Below, one piece after another: positions 10,904 to 22,309 of a DNA stretch of 64,000 nucleotides. The notes below the pieces were generated by a model. It saw only the letters and a list, made by a program, of their open reading frames with translations. It had not been told where the DNA came from and did no database searches. The stretch covers positions 1 to 64,000 of the forward strand of contig JACKQL020000113.1 of the NCBI GenBank assembly GCA_018296165.2, read 5' to 3'. The number at the start of each line of letters is the position of its first letter. The first letter of the stretch is position 1. The position numbers were made by a program, and so were the translations under genes. The stretch comes from Termitomyces sp. T153. Its lineage: Eukaryota > Basidiomycota > Agaricomycetes > Agaricales > Lyophyllaceae.

Positions 10904-12448
10904 ATGGTTCTCCGCAAACGAAAGCGGGATGGAGAATTCATCACCTCGACTCCTGCAGGACAAGCGTCTATGCCCTCTACCGTATCGGAACTGCCTCCAG
11001 TGAAAAAAACACGTACGAAATCAACAAAAACGTCTTCTATGAATGCTTCGTCATCCCGACCGGCTCCAACGGCCTCTTGCGACACGCCCGAAGCGCGCCT
11101 CCCACTCAGAACAGACACACTTCCCGTGCTTTCTTATGTACCGTCGACTGCTCCAGATTCTCCAGAAGCGGGGCCATCTCAACCCAGAAAAGCTGCTCGA
11201 AAGCGTAAGAAGGCTGATCCCGATGACCCGCCACCAGAGAAACGTGGTGCTACATTCAAGAAGTCTTGTCCTCAAAACATCCTCGACCGGGTCAAACGAG
11301 TGATGTCACAAAGGTATCTTGACAGTCAAATCATTTTAACATACTAAACGAACTTGTATTAGGTTTTTTATGATTGACAGGCAGAGGGAGCCGGGCGAGC
11401 TAAAGGAGACTTTTAGCGTTCTCGGTTCGACTGGTAATGTTCGTTCAATAGACATTTTCTTGCAAATTCAGGCATTTATGCTCTACGTTATAGGTGTACA
11501 CTGTGACTATCGACCACCAACCCCGCTGTAATTGTACATACTCATCCCTACTGTATTGATTCGAGATGTCACATATTCTCATGCAGGTCCGGACGCACTC
11601 AAAGGAAATCACTGCAAACACATTGTGAGTTGTCGAGACAATCTATGCGGTATTACCATTACTGATGATAACCACACAGCTTTTCATTTTTTTGAAAGGT
11701 ATATCCATCTATCTTTGATATATTTTTTCTCATTTGTCGTGTCAGTTCTTCAAGTCGCGCAAGACTCGGGCGTTTGGTATCAAAAGTTTGTCCTTAATTT
11801 TTAGAATTTGGAATCGCCGCTTAACCTACTATGTACTAGGGCGCTTCTTACAACTGAGCTGGAAAAGACTTTTGCAGAAGCGCCATTAGCTCCGAATGCA
11901 CTCGCAAATTCTCGGATTCGAGAGGCTCACGCACGAGCTAAGGGCAAAGCTATCACCACTCCAGATACAGATTCCTCGAGTAAAAAACGCATTCCCGGGC
12001 CTGATGATGACTGCCCCATCTGCTATGAAGGGATGCATGGCGTCAACGAGAATTTGTTAACATTTTGTGAAGGATGTGGGAATGCTCTTCATAAACAGTG
12101 CTTCGAGCAGTGTGAGCATAGCAAGGATAATATTGCCGACTCATTTTCTGACTGCGTTTACAATGAAACAGGGAGGATCACCTCAAAGAATAGTGGGAAA
12201 CAGTTGTCATGCGTTTTCTGCCGCGCTCGATGGGCTACTCTTTCTGCTGGTCCTTTTGGGGCTGGTGGTCGGACGTCCAGGGAAGGCTACATCAATTTAG
12301 CCGATGTGTCGGGGATTAGTCCAATCCGTGATACGAGAACCTGTACGCCCCTGACACTACTACTTTCAACGTCCGTCCTGACTCATATGTTGATCTAGAC
12401 TATCATGGACCACGAAGGGGCGCGCGTCACCACGGTTATCAGGATTAG
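10904..12448 (+). CDS. SWIM and RING zinc-finger protein (putative E3 ubiquitin ligase)
   Basis: Eight exons (10904-11313, 11363-11438, 11494-11533, 11587-11624, 11680-11698, 11746-11785, 11840-12342, 12399-12448) give 391 residues. The basic, Ser/Pro-rich N-terminus has nuclear-signal-like clusters (KKTRTK, RKAARKRKK). A SWIM finger spans about 163-188: CNC at 174-176 and CKH at 185-187. The helical segment LFIFLKVLQVAQDSGVWYQKALL follows, and a RING domain lies at about 266-337 (CPIC at 266, LTFCEGCGNALH, closing CVFC at 332-335). This SWIM-then-RING order is that of ZSWIM2/MEX-like ubiquitin ligases, so substrate ubiquitination is the likely role. The tiny exons 3-6 are each confirmed by restoring Zn ligands or the conserved helix. 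An in-frame ATG at 10760 could extend the N-terminus by 48 residues; the start used begins the basic MVLRKRKRDG segment. Confidence 0.85.
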
Positions 12449-12969
12449 CTTGACTAAATCTATATAAATCGACACGTGTGTTTCGATCCATACTCGCGCA
12501 CACCTTCAAGTCCCATATTCTCATGTCTATCTTGTAGCATGTATTCTTGGGTTCAAACCACTTCTATCTGTTGTGACCCATACTATCACATGCGATAGAA
12601 ATGCATATCTTTCTTGCATCATGGACTTCACCTTATACTGACTGTCTGTGTGCGGTCAAATCTGGAATGTAGTGCTTATATATGGAACTTTTGAAACTCT
12701 CAAAGCCGCACTGAGCTCTAAATAAAACGAGGGGAGGGTCGATTATTCTAACTCGATGCCATCAGAGGACCTAATCTGAGGCCGACGGCGGCCATGGGCT
12801 GCTGGGGCGACTGCTGGATGGATGGGGGATTCATGGAGAGCATCGACGCAGGCCGATATACGTTGGCGTTCATCTAGAAAAAAAAAGAAAACAATCATAC
12901 CGGTGCAACTTAGACCTCCCTACAACACTCAAATCTCACGATCAGAACCACGTTTTCAGGCGGGGGCGA
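12449..12969. other. Intergenic region, no gene assigned
   Basis: The start should hold the 3' UTR of the SWIM/RING gene. A minus-strand 41-codon frame (12748-12873, beginning MNANVYRPASM) sits just after a polypyrimidine-TAG that could be a splice acceptor, and could be a terminal exon, but I found no partner exon that joins cleanly. Confidence 0.3.
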
Positions 12970-13116
12970 ATGGCTGGCGACGGCAAGCCCGAGCAGAACG
13001 TCCGCGACGACGACGAAAGCGCAGAAAGAACTCTGTTGAACGCTTTGTGGACTACACGTGGCTGTCCCGCCGACATCCCTCAATGGGGAAACATTCCTCA
13101 CTCTCACTTTAAATGA
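12970..13116 (+). CDS. Possible small or partial protein, 48 codons
   Basis: This is a short frame starting MAGDGKPEQN and ending IPQWGNIPHSHFK with normal CpG-rich genic composition. A TTTTCAG acceptor lies immediately upstream (about 12953-12959), so it could be the last exon of a small gene. I do not recognise the product. The opposite strand is also open here (12910-13107), which weakens the case. Treat as a hypothesis. Confidence 0.2.
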   Translation: MAGDGKPEQNVRDDDESAERTLLNALWTTRGCPADIPQWGNIPHSHFK

Positions 13117-13389
13117 CCCGAACAGTCCTCGCTGTTATCGAGTAGTATGTATCTTTTAGATTTTATATAAAGACACCCTCCATCGTCAGTCGCAGTCAAT
13201 ACAAACCCGTTATCTCAGAGGGAAACCCAAATCTCCCGGCCAACCGCCACGTGATATCTTTTTCCACTGTCCAGAACAAGCTCGCCCGTGGCGGCGAGGC
13301 GCTGTAGGCCATACATGCGGCGGTTTGTACAATAGGAAGTACCATGCTACGTCGGAGTCTCAAAACTGAAAATTCTTTCAACAATTACC

Positions 13390-14754
13390 ATGTCTCTTGC
13401 CAGTCAAGTAGAGGAGCAACCTCAGCTTGCTGAAGACTTGTGGCTTCTACGGACTCTGCGTTTTAATAAGCCTGCTTCCGAGTGGCCTGAGCTAGGCCGA
13501 GACGCCTACCAGCGTCTTGTACTTTCTGATGCCGTTGCTCTGTATCTGACTACAGACGAACCAGACGGGCTTGTCGCTGCTTTCTACATGCCTGAAAATA
13601 ACATCTTGTACCTCGCAAAAAGCGGCTCGTCAGATCCTCGATATGTAGCCGAGTCCACCCTCTTCTTTGACACCCTGACCAGCGCCGACGGGTCTGAGGA
13701 TCTTCTCCCCTTTCTCGCTCGTCGCAGTTGCAGGAGGATCAATAAACGGATTCGTAAACTTCATGACTCCCTCAAATTCCTTTACATTGACCTCTACAAG
13801 GCAGCCGGAGAATACGAGCCCACAGACACGGAATTCCATGGGCCTTGGTACAGGATTTTCATTCAGATTCTCCAGGCAGAGAATCAGCTTAATACACCAT
13901 CTTTCAAAGAAGTTTTAATCCACGCGCTCACGTTTTGCAACGATCGATCCAAAAAAAATCCGGAATTTAGTGAGAAAGCAGAGTCACAACGCGCTTTTTT
14001 CGAGTTGCTGTGTGCTGCCTCGACGTTTTTAAACTCTCAATTCTTTCGATCGTACGAATATCGCGATCTTCTCACTAGGTTGGAACGTTGTCTTGAAAAA
14101 CTAGTGGATTACCTGGCTGTCAGTCGGCTTATCAAGGTCTGGCGGAGGTACGGCAGAGACACTCGCATAAAATGGATAACTGGTGTTGAGCAGAGTGCCA
14201 TACCACGTGTGTTGATTACAGCAGGAATTGGGGAACGACACTTGAAGGCCCTAGAGGTGGATGAAACAAAGAATTATAGGTCGAATTTGTTCTCCAATAT
14301 GGACATGAGATATCCAGGTTGGCAAGGGGATGTTACTAAAGGAATCACTTTCGTCCCATGCGTGCATGCCGAAATTAGCCTCATCCTTCACTTGATGAGC
14401 AACGTCAAAAACCTTCAAACCCGAATGGATGAACCTATTCCTCTAGGAAGTGGCAAAAGGACCTGCTTTGCCTGTTCTTTGTGGATGGATGAGTTCAATC
14501 GTATACTCAAGATGAAATGGACTACAAGTAGTAATAATGGCAAACCGGAATACAATTGGGCACTTCCCAATGCCGAAGCGATCGTGCCATATGTTGGTGC
14601 TGAAGGATATGCCAGAATAACTTCTCGCATTTCTGAAGATATCACGGATGCCATTGGAAGGGTGATTAATGACGAGGTGGAGGGAGCTCAAGAGACTTTT
14701 CTTGACAGAAACTTTGAAATGATCTTTGCAGCCTATCGTCGTTTTAAGCAATAA
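13390..14754 (+). CDS. OTT_1508-like deaminase-superfamily protein
   Basis: One uninterrupted frame of 454 residues, unusual among these intron-rich neighbours. The C-terminal half has the zinc-binding pattern of the cytidine deaminase-like fold: HAE at 326-328 (context PCVHAEISLILH) and CFAC at 359-362 (context KRTCFACSLWM). This spacing and context match the fungal OTT_1508-like deaminase family (Pfam PF14441). The N-terminal 300 residues are helical and family-specific. The substrate of these proteins is unknown; nucleic-acid or nucleotide deamination has been proposed for the superfamily. All Zn ligands and the catalytic Glu are present, so the protein could be active. Confidence 0.8.
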   Translation: MSLASQVEEQPQLAEDLWLLRTLRFNKPASEWPELGRDAYQRLVLSDAVALYLTTDEPDGLVAAFYMPENNILYLAKSGSSDPRYVAESTLFFDTLTSADGSEDLLPFLARRSCRRINKRIRKLHDSLKFLYIDLYKAAGEYEPTDTEFHGPWYRIFIQILQAENQLNTPSFKEVLIHALTFCNDRSKKNPEFSEKAESQRAFFELLCAASTFLNSQFFRSYEYRDLLTRLERCLEKLVDYLAVSRLIKVWRRYGRDTRIKWITGVEQSAIPRVLITAGIGERHLKALEVDETKNYRSNLFSNMDMRYPGWQGDVTKGITFVPCVHAEISLILHLMSNVKNLQTRMDEPIPLGSGKRTCFACSLWMDEFNRILKMKWTTSSNNGKPEYNWALPNAEAIVPYVGAEGYARITSRISEDITDAIGRVINDEVEGAQETFLDRNFEMIFAAYRRFKQ

Positions 14755-15769
14755 TTCATTATTCTTATGCTTAGACTATGACTGGGGTAAGACTTTTGGA
14801 CGTAAGAGATTCTGCCAGCTCGGATGAGTAGTATTGAAGCTACCGCGGCCTAGTGACTGGGATGGGAGTTGGATCGGGGCAGTGCCGGGCGAATGTAATT
14901 GTGCGGCCATTCGACGAGCACCAGCCTCCGCCAATTTTGGATTGGTCTAGTTCGATGGTATACTTACAGTTCACTGGAATTGCACTTGGTATACATGTTG
15001 TTTGATTGTGACAACAGAGCTTGTGCCTCCGCTCACAGAAATCTTCGACGATTACATCCATTTTCTGCAGCCAGGTCTTGTCCGAGCGGCTCAATGTACA
15101 ACAATGTATCTATCTACGTATATCGTCCGATGTCGTTTCCGAATTGTCTCCATCAGAGCGTGCTTCCAAACCGTTTACCAACCGACACTGGACGTTTCCA
15201 ACACCACCTGGTTCACTGTCGTCATATTCCTTGTGGGGGTGTGGACGTCGCAATTCGTTCAAAGCACCATTCATAAGAAATACAACGCAGGAGGAGCGGG
15301 AATTGATAATAGATTTTCATCGCAGTGCTGCTATCACAGCCAATGACACCACACCACGGGCCGCCCATCAAAGCCGAAATTATTCTCAAACTGCGATGAT
15401 ATTCTCAAACTGCGACGAACATGTTCGGTCAGCACAGGTAATCCGAAACAATCATTAACACCATACCTAACCATTCCATGTCAAATGCTATCAAGGACCA
15501 AAAGAAAAGTGTATGGTCGCGATAGTGGCCATAAGTTAATTGCCAGTTTGTATATCCATCGACGAATCCTAAAATCTATACACCGTTGATGATGAAAAAC
15601 CCTTCGCTTTTGTTTAGTAGGAAAATAAATTTACAGATGAACGAGTAAATTTTGACGAGAACGGAAATTCCGGCCATCATAGAGTAAATTGGTAGTAAGA
15701 GCGAGCGGCAGTGGAACGAATCTGGACTTTGAAATCAACAATATGGCTCGTACTGAGGTTGACCACGAA
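14755..15769. other. Intergenic region, no gene assigned
   Basis: A minus-strand frame at about 14837-15060 encodes a Cys-containing segment (IGGGWCSSNGRTITFARHC) that could belong to a small secreted protein, but no start, signal peptide or flanking exon could be placed. Otherwise only short frames. Confidence 0.3.
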
Positions 15770-15775
15770 GCTGAG

Positions 15776-15870
15776 GAATGTATAGGAGAAGGGGTCAAAT
15801 GTATAGAAGAAGGGGTCAAACGTATAGGAGAAGGGGTCAAATGTATGGGAGAAGGGGTCAAATGTTCAAC
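15776..15870 (+). repeat. 21-bp tandem repeat, four to five units
   Basis: GTATAGGAGAAGGGGTCAAAT-type units repeat head to tail with one or two changes each. Because 21 is a multiple of three, the plus strand stays open and reads as a heptapeptide repeat (C/R-I-G/E-E-G-V-K). No start codon or flanking domain suggests that it is translated. Confidence 0.8.
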
Positions 15871-16551
15871 TGCCGCATAAAGTATACGGCATCTCGATAC
15901 GATCCAATTTCCCACACTTTGGGTCCATATATGCGCATGTGGCTCGACGAAGATTCGCTGACCTGCTAGCGTTCACAAGATCCTTGTGTTCCCAATTTCT
16001 TTTCCCATCCACCTCTATATTTCAGCTAGTGCGTGAGAGGCGAGGGGAAGAGAAATGTGTGAGGGAAGGACAAGAGGTGGGCGAAGTAATCTGCCCGAGA
16101 ACTCAAACTCGGATATGGGGAAAAGATGCGATAGAAGGTAGTTGACACTGGAGAGGTGGAGCTCTATATGGAACCAGGGAATCGCAGAAATCGATGTCCC
16201 TCGTTACGGCCTTGCCAATAGTGCTCCCTAAAAATGCATTTCGCAAAAAGGGACTAATGATAATATATAGTCACCACACGATAGTTTGCGATGATTGTAT
16301 CATATATCGTGAAACCGGGATATCCCACGTGAGAGGAAAAGAGAATGAATAAAATGATCTCGTTTCTAGTTCTCGAGGCGAGACGATTTCGAAGTGCCAA
16401 CGGGAAGTTTACGCGAATCGCCGCGTTTAAGCACTAATGCAAAGGTCACCTGTATGGCACGTGGACGTGGTACTTGGTTGACGCGTTATTTGTACAGTAC
16501 CGGAATACGATCATAAACGCAGTAGGCGCTGAACACTTTCTCGGTCCCTCT
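15871..16551. other. Intergenic / promoter region of the RING protein
   Basis: No coding feature is seen. This segment must contain the promoter of the downstream RING/coiled-coil gene. Confidence 0.35.
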
Positions 16552-17539
16552 ATGAGCCATCTGGGACAATCTGATATAATGAGAATGCTCATACATTGCA
16601 CTATATGTTTCCAAGACTTGACTCTCGACGAGTTTCGGTTCTTGATGAGTTGCGGTGAGCATAGTGGCTCTCATGACACGCTGAAAGACTAATTTGAACG
16701 ATAAAGGCCATGGATTCTGTACTACATGCATCGATACAATGACTTCTACGACCAGAGAATGCGCCCTCTGCCGTTGTCCAATATCACCCTTCGTACAGCC
16801 CCGGCAAATTTTTATGTCATTCGCGGAACCTTCAGTATCGAAACCATCCAACATCATCGATGGCCTTGGTAGAATAGATTCCAGATGCCCTTCTACGAGC
16901 CTTCGAAGAGCTGCGAAGAAAGTGAGAGCAGAAGCCCATACGGCGGATGGAAGTACCTTGGCAAGTTGACATCTTCATTTTTGCTTCTACGGGACTAAGA
17001 ATGGGATTCCAGAAAGCTTTGTTAGATGCTGTGACCAGAATGGAATCCACTTTGACCCCAGTCTCAGAAGAGCTCGAACGCGTGAGGGCTGAAAAGGCTG
17101 CTATCAAGGAAGAACTGGACGCAGTGAAACGCTCACAAGAAGAATCGAATGCACTATACTCTAGATTCAATGACCTGGAGACTAAACTGCAGGACGCAAA
17201 GGGTGCTCAAAATGCTGCGTTAGCATCAAAGGAGAGGACGACGAAACAATTGCAGCGTGGTCTGGACGAAAACGCGAGGCTGAAGAAATTAAATGAAAGA
17301 TTGGAACATGCCCTTCAAAAACAGAAAGAAGAGGTAACGGGATTAGAGATTGCTCTCAAAGAATCGAACAATGATGTGCGAACTAGCTCCATTTTTTGCA
17401 GCGGAAACTGATACCTTCGTTCCAGAGACACATTTTGAAGAAAAAGCTCCGTGTCCTCACTAAACAATCTGTAAAACTTGTGATACATGACTCACACCCG
17501 GATGATTCCCTGCAAATTTTAGAGCCAGAAGAGGTATGA
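16552..17539 (+). CDS. RING-finger/coiled-coil protein
   Basis: Exons 16552-16654, 16707-16960, 17013-17375 and 17426-17539 give 277 residues. An N-terminal C3HC4 RING is rebuilt across intron 1: CTIC (C16, C19), then SCGHGFCTTC, then CALC. A linker with PSNIIDGLGRID follows, then a long Glu/Lys-rich coiled coil (about 120-240, LERVRAEKAAIKEELD onward) and a short tail. Many agaricomycetes have families of such RING-plus-coiled-coil proteins, presumed ubiquitin ligases. Intron 2 appears to start with GC (GCAAGT at 16961) and end GATTCCAG; this is the only junction I found that keeps both frame and family sequence. The first in-frame ATG is 16552; ATGs at 16579 and 16585 are also possible and would start right at the RING, as is common in the family. 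Confidence 0.7.
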
Positions 17540-17929
17540 TTACTACTTTGTTGCGGTATCGGACATTATTCATTAATGTACACAAAGGAGAGTGAAAGGC
17601 GAGGCAGACCGCCTATTGACAAGAAAATTGTCAGAAAGATGACGACCGACTGAGTTCAAAAGGGTTTTGAAGAGGCTACCATCAGATCGCCAGTAAATGG
17701 ACCGGCCACTTCCTCAAACTTGACACTACCTTCACCCACGCATCGTCATCTTCAGGTCTCCCACTAAGAGACCCATATACCTGCAAAGCATGGGTGTATG
17801 ATACCCAGGATATACACATGTATAAGCGGTACTCCTGTATCATTAGCAATGTAACTATTAGTTTCTTCATCAAAACTGTCCCGACCTACATACCTGGAGC
17901 GCCCATACAACAACGAAGAGACAGTCGCT
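17540..17929. other. Convergent 3' region, RING gene / TPR-CCCH gene
   Basis: It holds the two 3' ends. A minus-strand frame after a TTTGCAG acceptor (about 17682-17780, VYGSLSGRPEDDD) could be an alternative terminal exon, but the upstream gene already ends cleanly at 17930. Confidence 0.35.
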
Positions 17930-20900
17930 TTATTGTGACAGTCCGAACATCGCCAGCACAATCTTCGAGTGTTCATCTTGCAATCCAACATCACCAATGT
18001 ACCCTACTCGCCCCTTGCCGACCTGCGCCGACGCAACAGGTGCTTGCGATGTTTTCGCAGTGGCATATCCTTCCGCCAAGACATACAGCGCTGTCTGAGA
18101 CGTCACCCCGGAGACAAAAAGGCCTTTCATCATAAATGCAGAAGGTAACACTGGGGACTTGGCGAGCTCATGTTCGGTATTGACAGCGATTTCGCAGCTG
18201 GTATAATCACCACTTCGCCAAGGCACTCCCCAAGAATCCTGGAAAAACGTCCCGAGTTGATTGAACTTAACATGTGAACTGAATGAGCCGCCCATAACCA
18301 CGATGCCACCGGCTTTGGCGAAAGCAACGAGTCGTGAAAGAAGGTACGCGTTTTCGGCGTCAACAATAGCGGCATCAGTGATTAGAATGCCTACGAGATC
18401 TTGGGAGCTCAGAAGCTCAAGAACACGTTCATGCGAAAGGCCATGAAGTACTTCGAGTTTGCTCTGAAGCAGCTCCAGAAGGTCACCTTGCACGCCAGCG
18501 AAGAACTTCTCGTTTCCAAATGATAAAATCATCAGGAATGGCCTGCGTGTCGGCCCAACGGGTAGACGTCTGAACTCACTCTCAGCCTCATTTACAGTCG
18601 CGGATATGGATGGAGGCGGAGCCTGTTCACGTGGCGGTTCTGGCAGGACTTCAATATTGGTCTTGACCTCTACAGCGGGCGTCACAGGATTCTGTGCCGT
18701 CTGTTTCAATGGGACCTGCTTCGATGTTGTCTCGTTCACCTGTTTTGATGGTGGTGGAAGTTCTGGCGCCTCCTTCACCTCTTCAACAGCGGATGCAGGT
18801 TGCGCTGTCAACTCGTCCAACAACCCAAACATCGCCAACACCACATTCGTTGTCTCCACCTCCGCATCCACATCCCCAACATACCCAAAGTACCCGTCCC
18901 CGATCTTCCTCCTAACCACAGGAGATTCAGTATGGTCGTTGAATGGCAAGGGAGTCTGAAGCTGCAGATTATCTGCAGGGAGATAGATAGGATCGCTCAA
19001 AGCGAGTCCTCCGAGGTGCAGGGCTTTCATACTGTAGGAACTTGACAAGGATGGGTTGTTCGTGACCAAATCATGCCGGCCGTTCCGCAGGAACCTGGTG
19101 CGGTGATATGCCCCGCTCTTCCATGAGAGACCCCATGTGTCACTAAAGAATGAGTCCATGTCCGAGGCGGAGACGAACGAACTAAAGGAACCGCCAACAA
19201 TGACAACGCCACCTTGTTTCACGTATCTGAGTAAACGAGGTAGGATTTCTTTGTTCTCAGGCTTGACGATGCCGGTGTCAGTGACGAAGACGCCAGCCAA
19301 GTGTTTGTCATCAAGTTTGGTCAGTGCGGTAGAAAGTGTAAGTGCTTGGGAGACGACGACTTTTTCGCGGATAGCTGAGAGGCAGTGGGCATTGCTGGTA
19401 GCGAAAAAATCGTCTTCTTCTAATGACAAGAGTAATAAGAAGGATTCCTTCGATATGCTTGTGAATGGCTTTTGGTTAGATGAGGAGGTTGATGTTGGAG
19501 CCGGTGTAGAAGCTTTGGGTACACAAGCCGCTTGCGACACAGGACTCGGTTGCGACGGAGCAGGTTTAGCAGTGCTAGGCGCAACCTTGGCAGCACTGCC
19601 TGACGGGCCCGCCTGAGGCTGCGATTGTGATTGACGCGGTCCCAATAATCCCATCATCGCCAGTACCAAGTTCGCTGAATCATCTTCCCAATTTACATCC
19701 CCGATATAACCCAGATAACCCTTCCCAACACGGGTCCTCACAACTGGGGACTCATTCATATTGGTAACCGGACCCGGAGGAAACACAAGACTTTCAAGGC
19801 GAGATTCCCGTGTGGGCCGATAGACCACAACATCGGGAGAAATATCTTTCAGATGGAGTGCTTTCATGCTGTAAGACTGAGCTAAGACTGGATTAGACTT
19901 GGCTAGTTCGTGTGCTGGGTTAAGAAAGAATGTCGTGCGGTGGTATGAACCGGGTTTCCAGGGTACACCCCATGATTTAAGGAAGAATGCACCTATGTCT
20001 TTGGGCTTGACTAAACTAGAGAAGGCTCCACCTATAACGACGGAGCCACCAGCTTTGGCGTACTCCACTAGCTTCGTTAACATCTGTGCGTTTTTACGAT
20101 TCGCAATTGCTGCATCTGCGACGAAGACACCAGTGATAGCGTCTGAATAAAGGAGCCTTAAAGCTTCACTTTGGGTGGAAGCGACCTTCACCTGAGATTT
20201 TAACTTGATGAGATTGATCATTGGTTCCTTGTACTCATCTGTTATGTCGCTGTCAAAGGCCAGTATGAGAACGAATTTGACCTCAGATGGTGTCTCGATG
20301 TTGTTGTTGCCGTCTTCATCTTGATCCGAAGTCGCGCTCCAGTCAGAAGGACTGGCAGGATTCGCCGATGTTGCTCTCGACGACGATGAAGATTTCGTCT
20401 TGCTCATTGATGACATTGTTGGCGGAGGTGCAGCAGCAGCAGCAGAATGCCTGGATGCTGCAGAAGTTTGAAGCATCGCGTGAAGAACAGTGATTGAACC
20501 GTTTTCCCAATTGACATCCCCAATGTAACCTACATGTCCCTTCCCGAAGGGAACTTGCACAGCAGGAGACTCCGTTGGGTTGGCTCCATCTTCCTTGTAT
20601 ACAACGGCGCTGGGTGTGACACCTCTCACATGCAGCGCCTTCATACTATATGACTCCAGCAAGGAAGAATTTGATTTTGCAAGGTTGTGAGATTTGTTGA
20701 GCTTGAGCGTCGCACGATGGTAGGAACCACTTCTCCAGTTGAGTCCCCAGGATGTCAAGAAGAAGTGAGCTAAATCGGAAGGACGGATGAAGGAGCTAAA
20801 CGAGCCTCCCATGACAACAGATCCTCCGTCACGGGTGAAATCCACAATCTTCTTTAAAACTTGAGCATTCGAGTGTTTAGCGAGTGCAGCATCAGCCACG

Positions 20901-22309
20901 AAGACTGCCTTAAGATCGGGTGACGCGAGGTGTGTGATGGCTTCGTTCGTATTTAGGGCTTTTTTCACTGATATCTCAGTCTGTAGTGCAGCAATAGTGG
21001 GTAACTTATACGCCTCTACTAGATCGCCATCCAAAGCCAACACAAGGACGAAAGGGATTCTGCTAGAGGAGGTTTGTACATTTGGTAGAGATGCCGTCGC
21101 CGCCGCTTCTCGAGGTCTAGTAAGAGTTTTGAGGACGTCCACGATAAAATATTTGCTCTGCTCCTCCGTTTCGCGTGTGTCTAGCTTTTCCTTAATCAGT
21201 GTCACGTATTCCGGATGACTCCACCATCCATGAGGAAGAAAAGTTTTGTCATGGGAGTACACGCATTTTGCCTCGCCGAATTTGCATGAGTCAAACAGAG
21301 AATAGAGGCATACATTTCGACCCCTGGAAATTTTGTAAACAGAAAGAAAAGAGAAGAAGAGAAACTGCATACAGCTTGTCACGTTCGCTCAAATTGTCAG
21401 GCGCATGCGAATAGCGACAATTGTCTTTTCGCGAGCAGCCTCCATGGTTGTAAAAACGGCAGGGAACGCCGTTTCCAAGATGTCCACAATCACTGGAGTC
21501 AGATTCAGTGTCTGACACATGCATTGGTTCATCGTCATAGTAGGGCCAACCGTAGCCTAGCCCTTCAGTATCGACAACTTCTGAGAATTCATCCCCATAC
21601 TTGTCGTAGAAAAATTGGGTTTCCGTCATCTGATGGCGAGCTTCAGTACGCGTAGAATCTTGTTCCAATACAGCCTTGAAATCTGAATGAAAGAAGATCT
21701 GATCGACTGATCTGCCGCGTTGTCCAACGAGGATTTACCTATCAAAGCTGCTCTGTACTGCCCACTTTCTTTGCGGGCTAGACCACGACGATAACGAGCT
21801 TTGATTATTTTGGGGTCGAGCTCCAGGGCTTCTGTTGCCGCATCTTCAGCGTCGTCGTATCTAGTATTTTCTAACACCTAAGTAATTCTGGATTCAAGCA
21901 ATCCATGAACGCACTGTTCGAGCTTCAGATAGGCCGCAGCTAAATTGGAATACAATACGGCAGTAGCCCCGTACTCATCAATAGCCTCCTGGTAGGCCTC
22001 CGCCGCTGCTTGGTAATCTCCACCTTGGAACAAGTTGTTACCCTAAAAATCCTTAGTATCAGGACTACGAGCAGTATTAAGAGGGCTCACAGCATTTTTC
22101 AAGGTTTCAGACTTCGCTTTCTTCTGGGCAGCGTGATCAGTTCGCTTCTTCTGTCGCTGCAGTGCAAGATCCACGAGAGCAGCACGCGTCAAAGGGGCTG
22201 ACTGTGGAGGTGCCGTATTCGAACCAGAACTAGATGAGGCCTTGTTATTGCAATTGGTTTCTCCTTGAGATTTAGCTTGAGAAGCTCTCTTGTTACCGCG
22301 ATTTGGCAT
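17930..22309 (-). CDS. TPR / tandem CCCH zinc finger / four-repeat protein
   Basis: Minus-strand exons 22091-22309, 21915-22042, 21739-21860, 21373-21682 and 17930-21323 give 1390 residues. Order: basic N-terminus; TPR helices at about 74-172 (GNNLFQGGDYQAA, LYSNLAAAYLKLEQYDDAED, ALELDPKIIKARYRRGLARK); two CCCH fingers (C231-C239-C245-H249 and C265-C273-C280-H284); then four homologous units of about 200 residues starting near 350, 609, 886 and 1188. Each unit shows hydrophobic strands around FVLVLALD, AVFVADAAL, GGSVVMGGSFSS, then WGLxWRSGxYHR, YSMKALH and GYIGDV. The strand/turn pattern suggests a Rossmann-like, perhaps class I amidotransferase/ThuA-like, fold (inference). CCCH pairs usually bind RNA and TPRs bind proteins, so an RNA-linked scaffold is plausible. 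Function unknown. Intron 1 contains a TACTAAG branch-like sequence. Confidence 0.8.

Noticed and set aside
15776..15870. Could the regular 21-bp units be a CRISPR array?
   Set aside because: Units are directly adjacent without unique spacers and the genome is clearly eukaryotic.
17930..21382. Treating the 1150-codon frame as a complete gene
   Set aside because: Its first 20 residues are intron sequence; joining to upstream exons restores a second set of Zn ligands and a TPR region.
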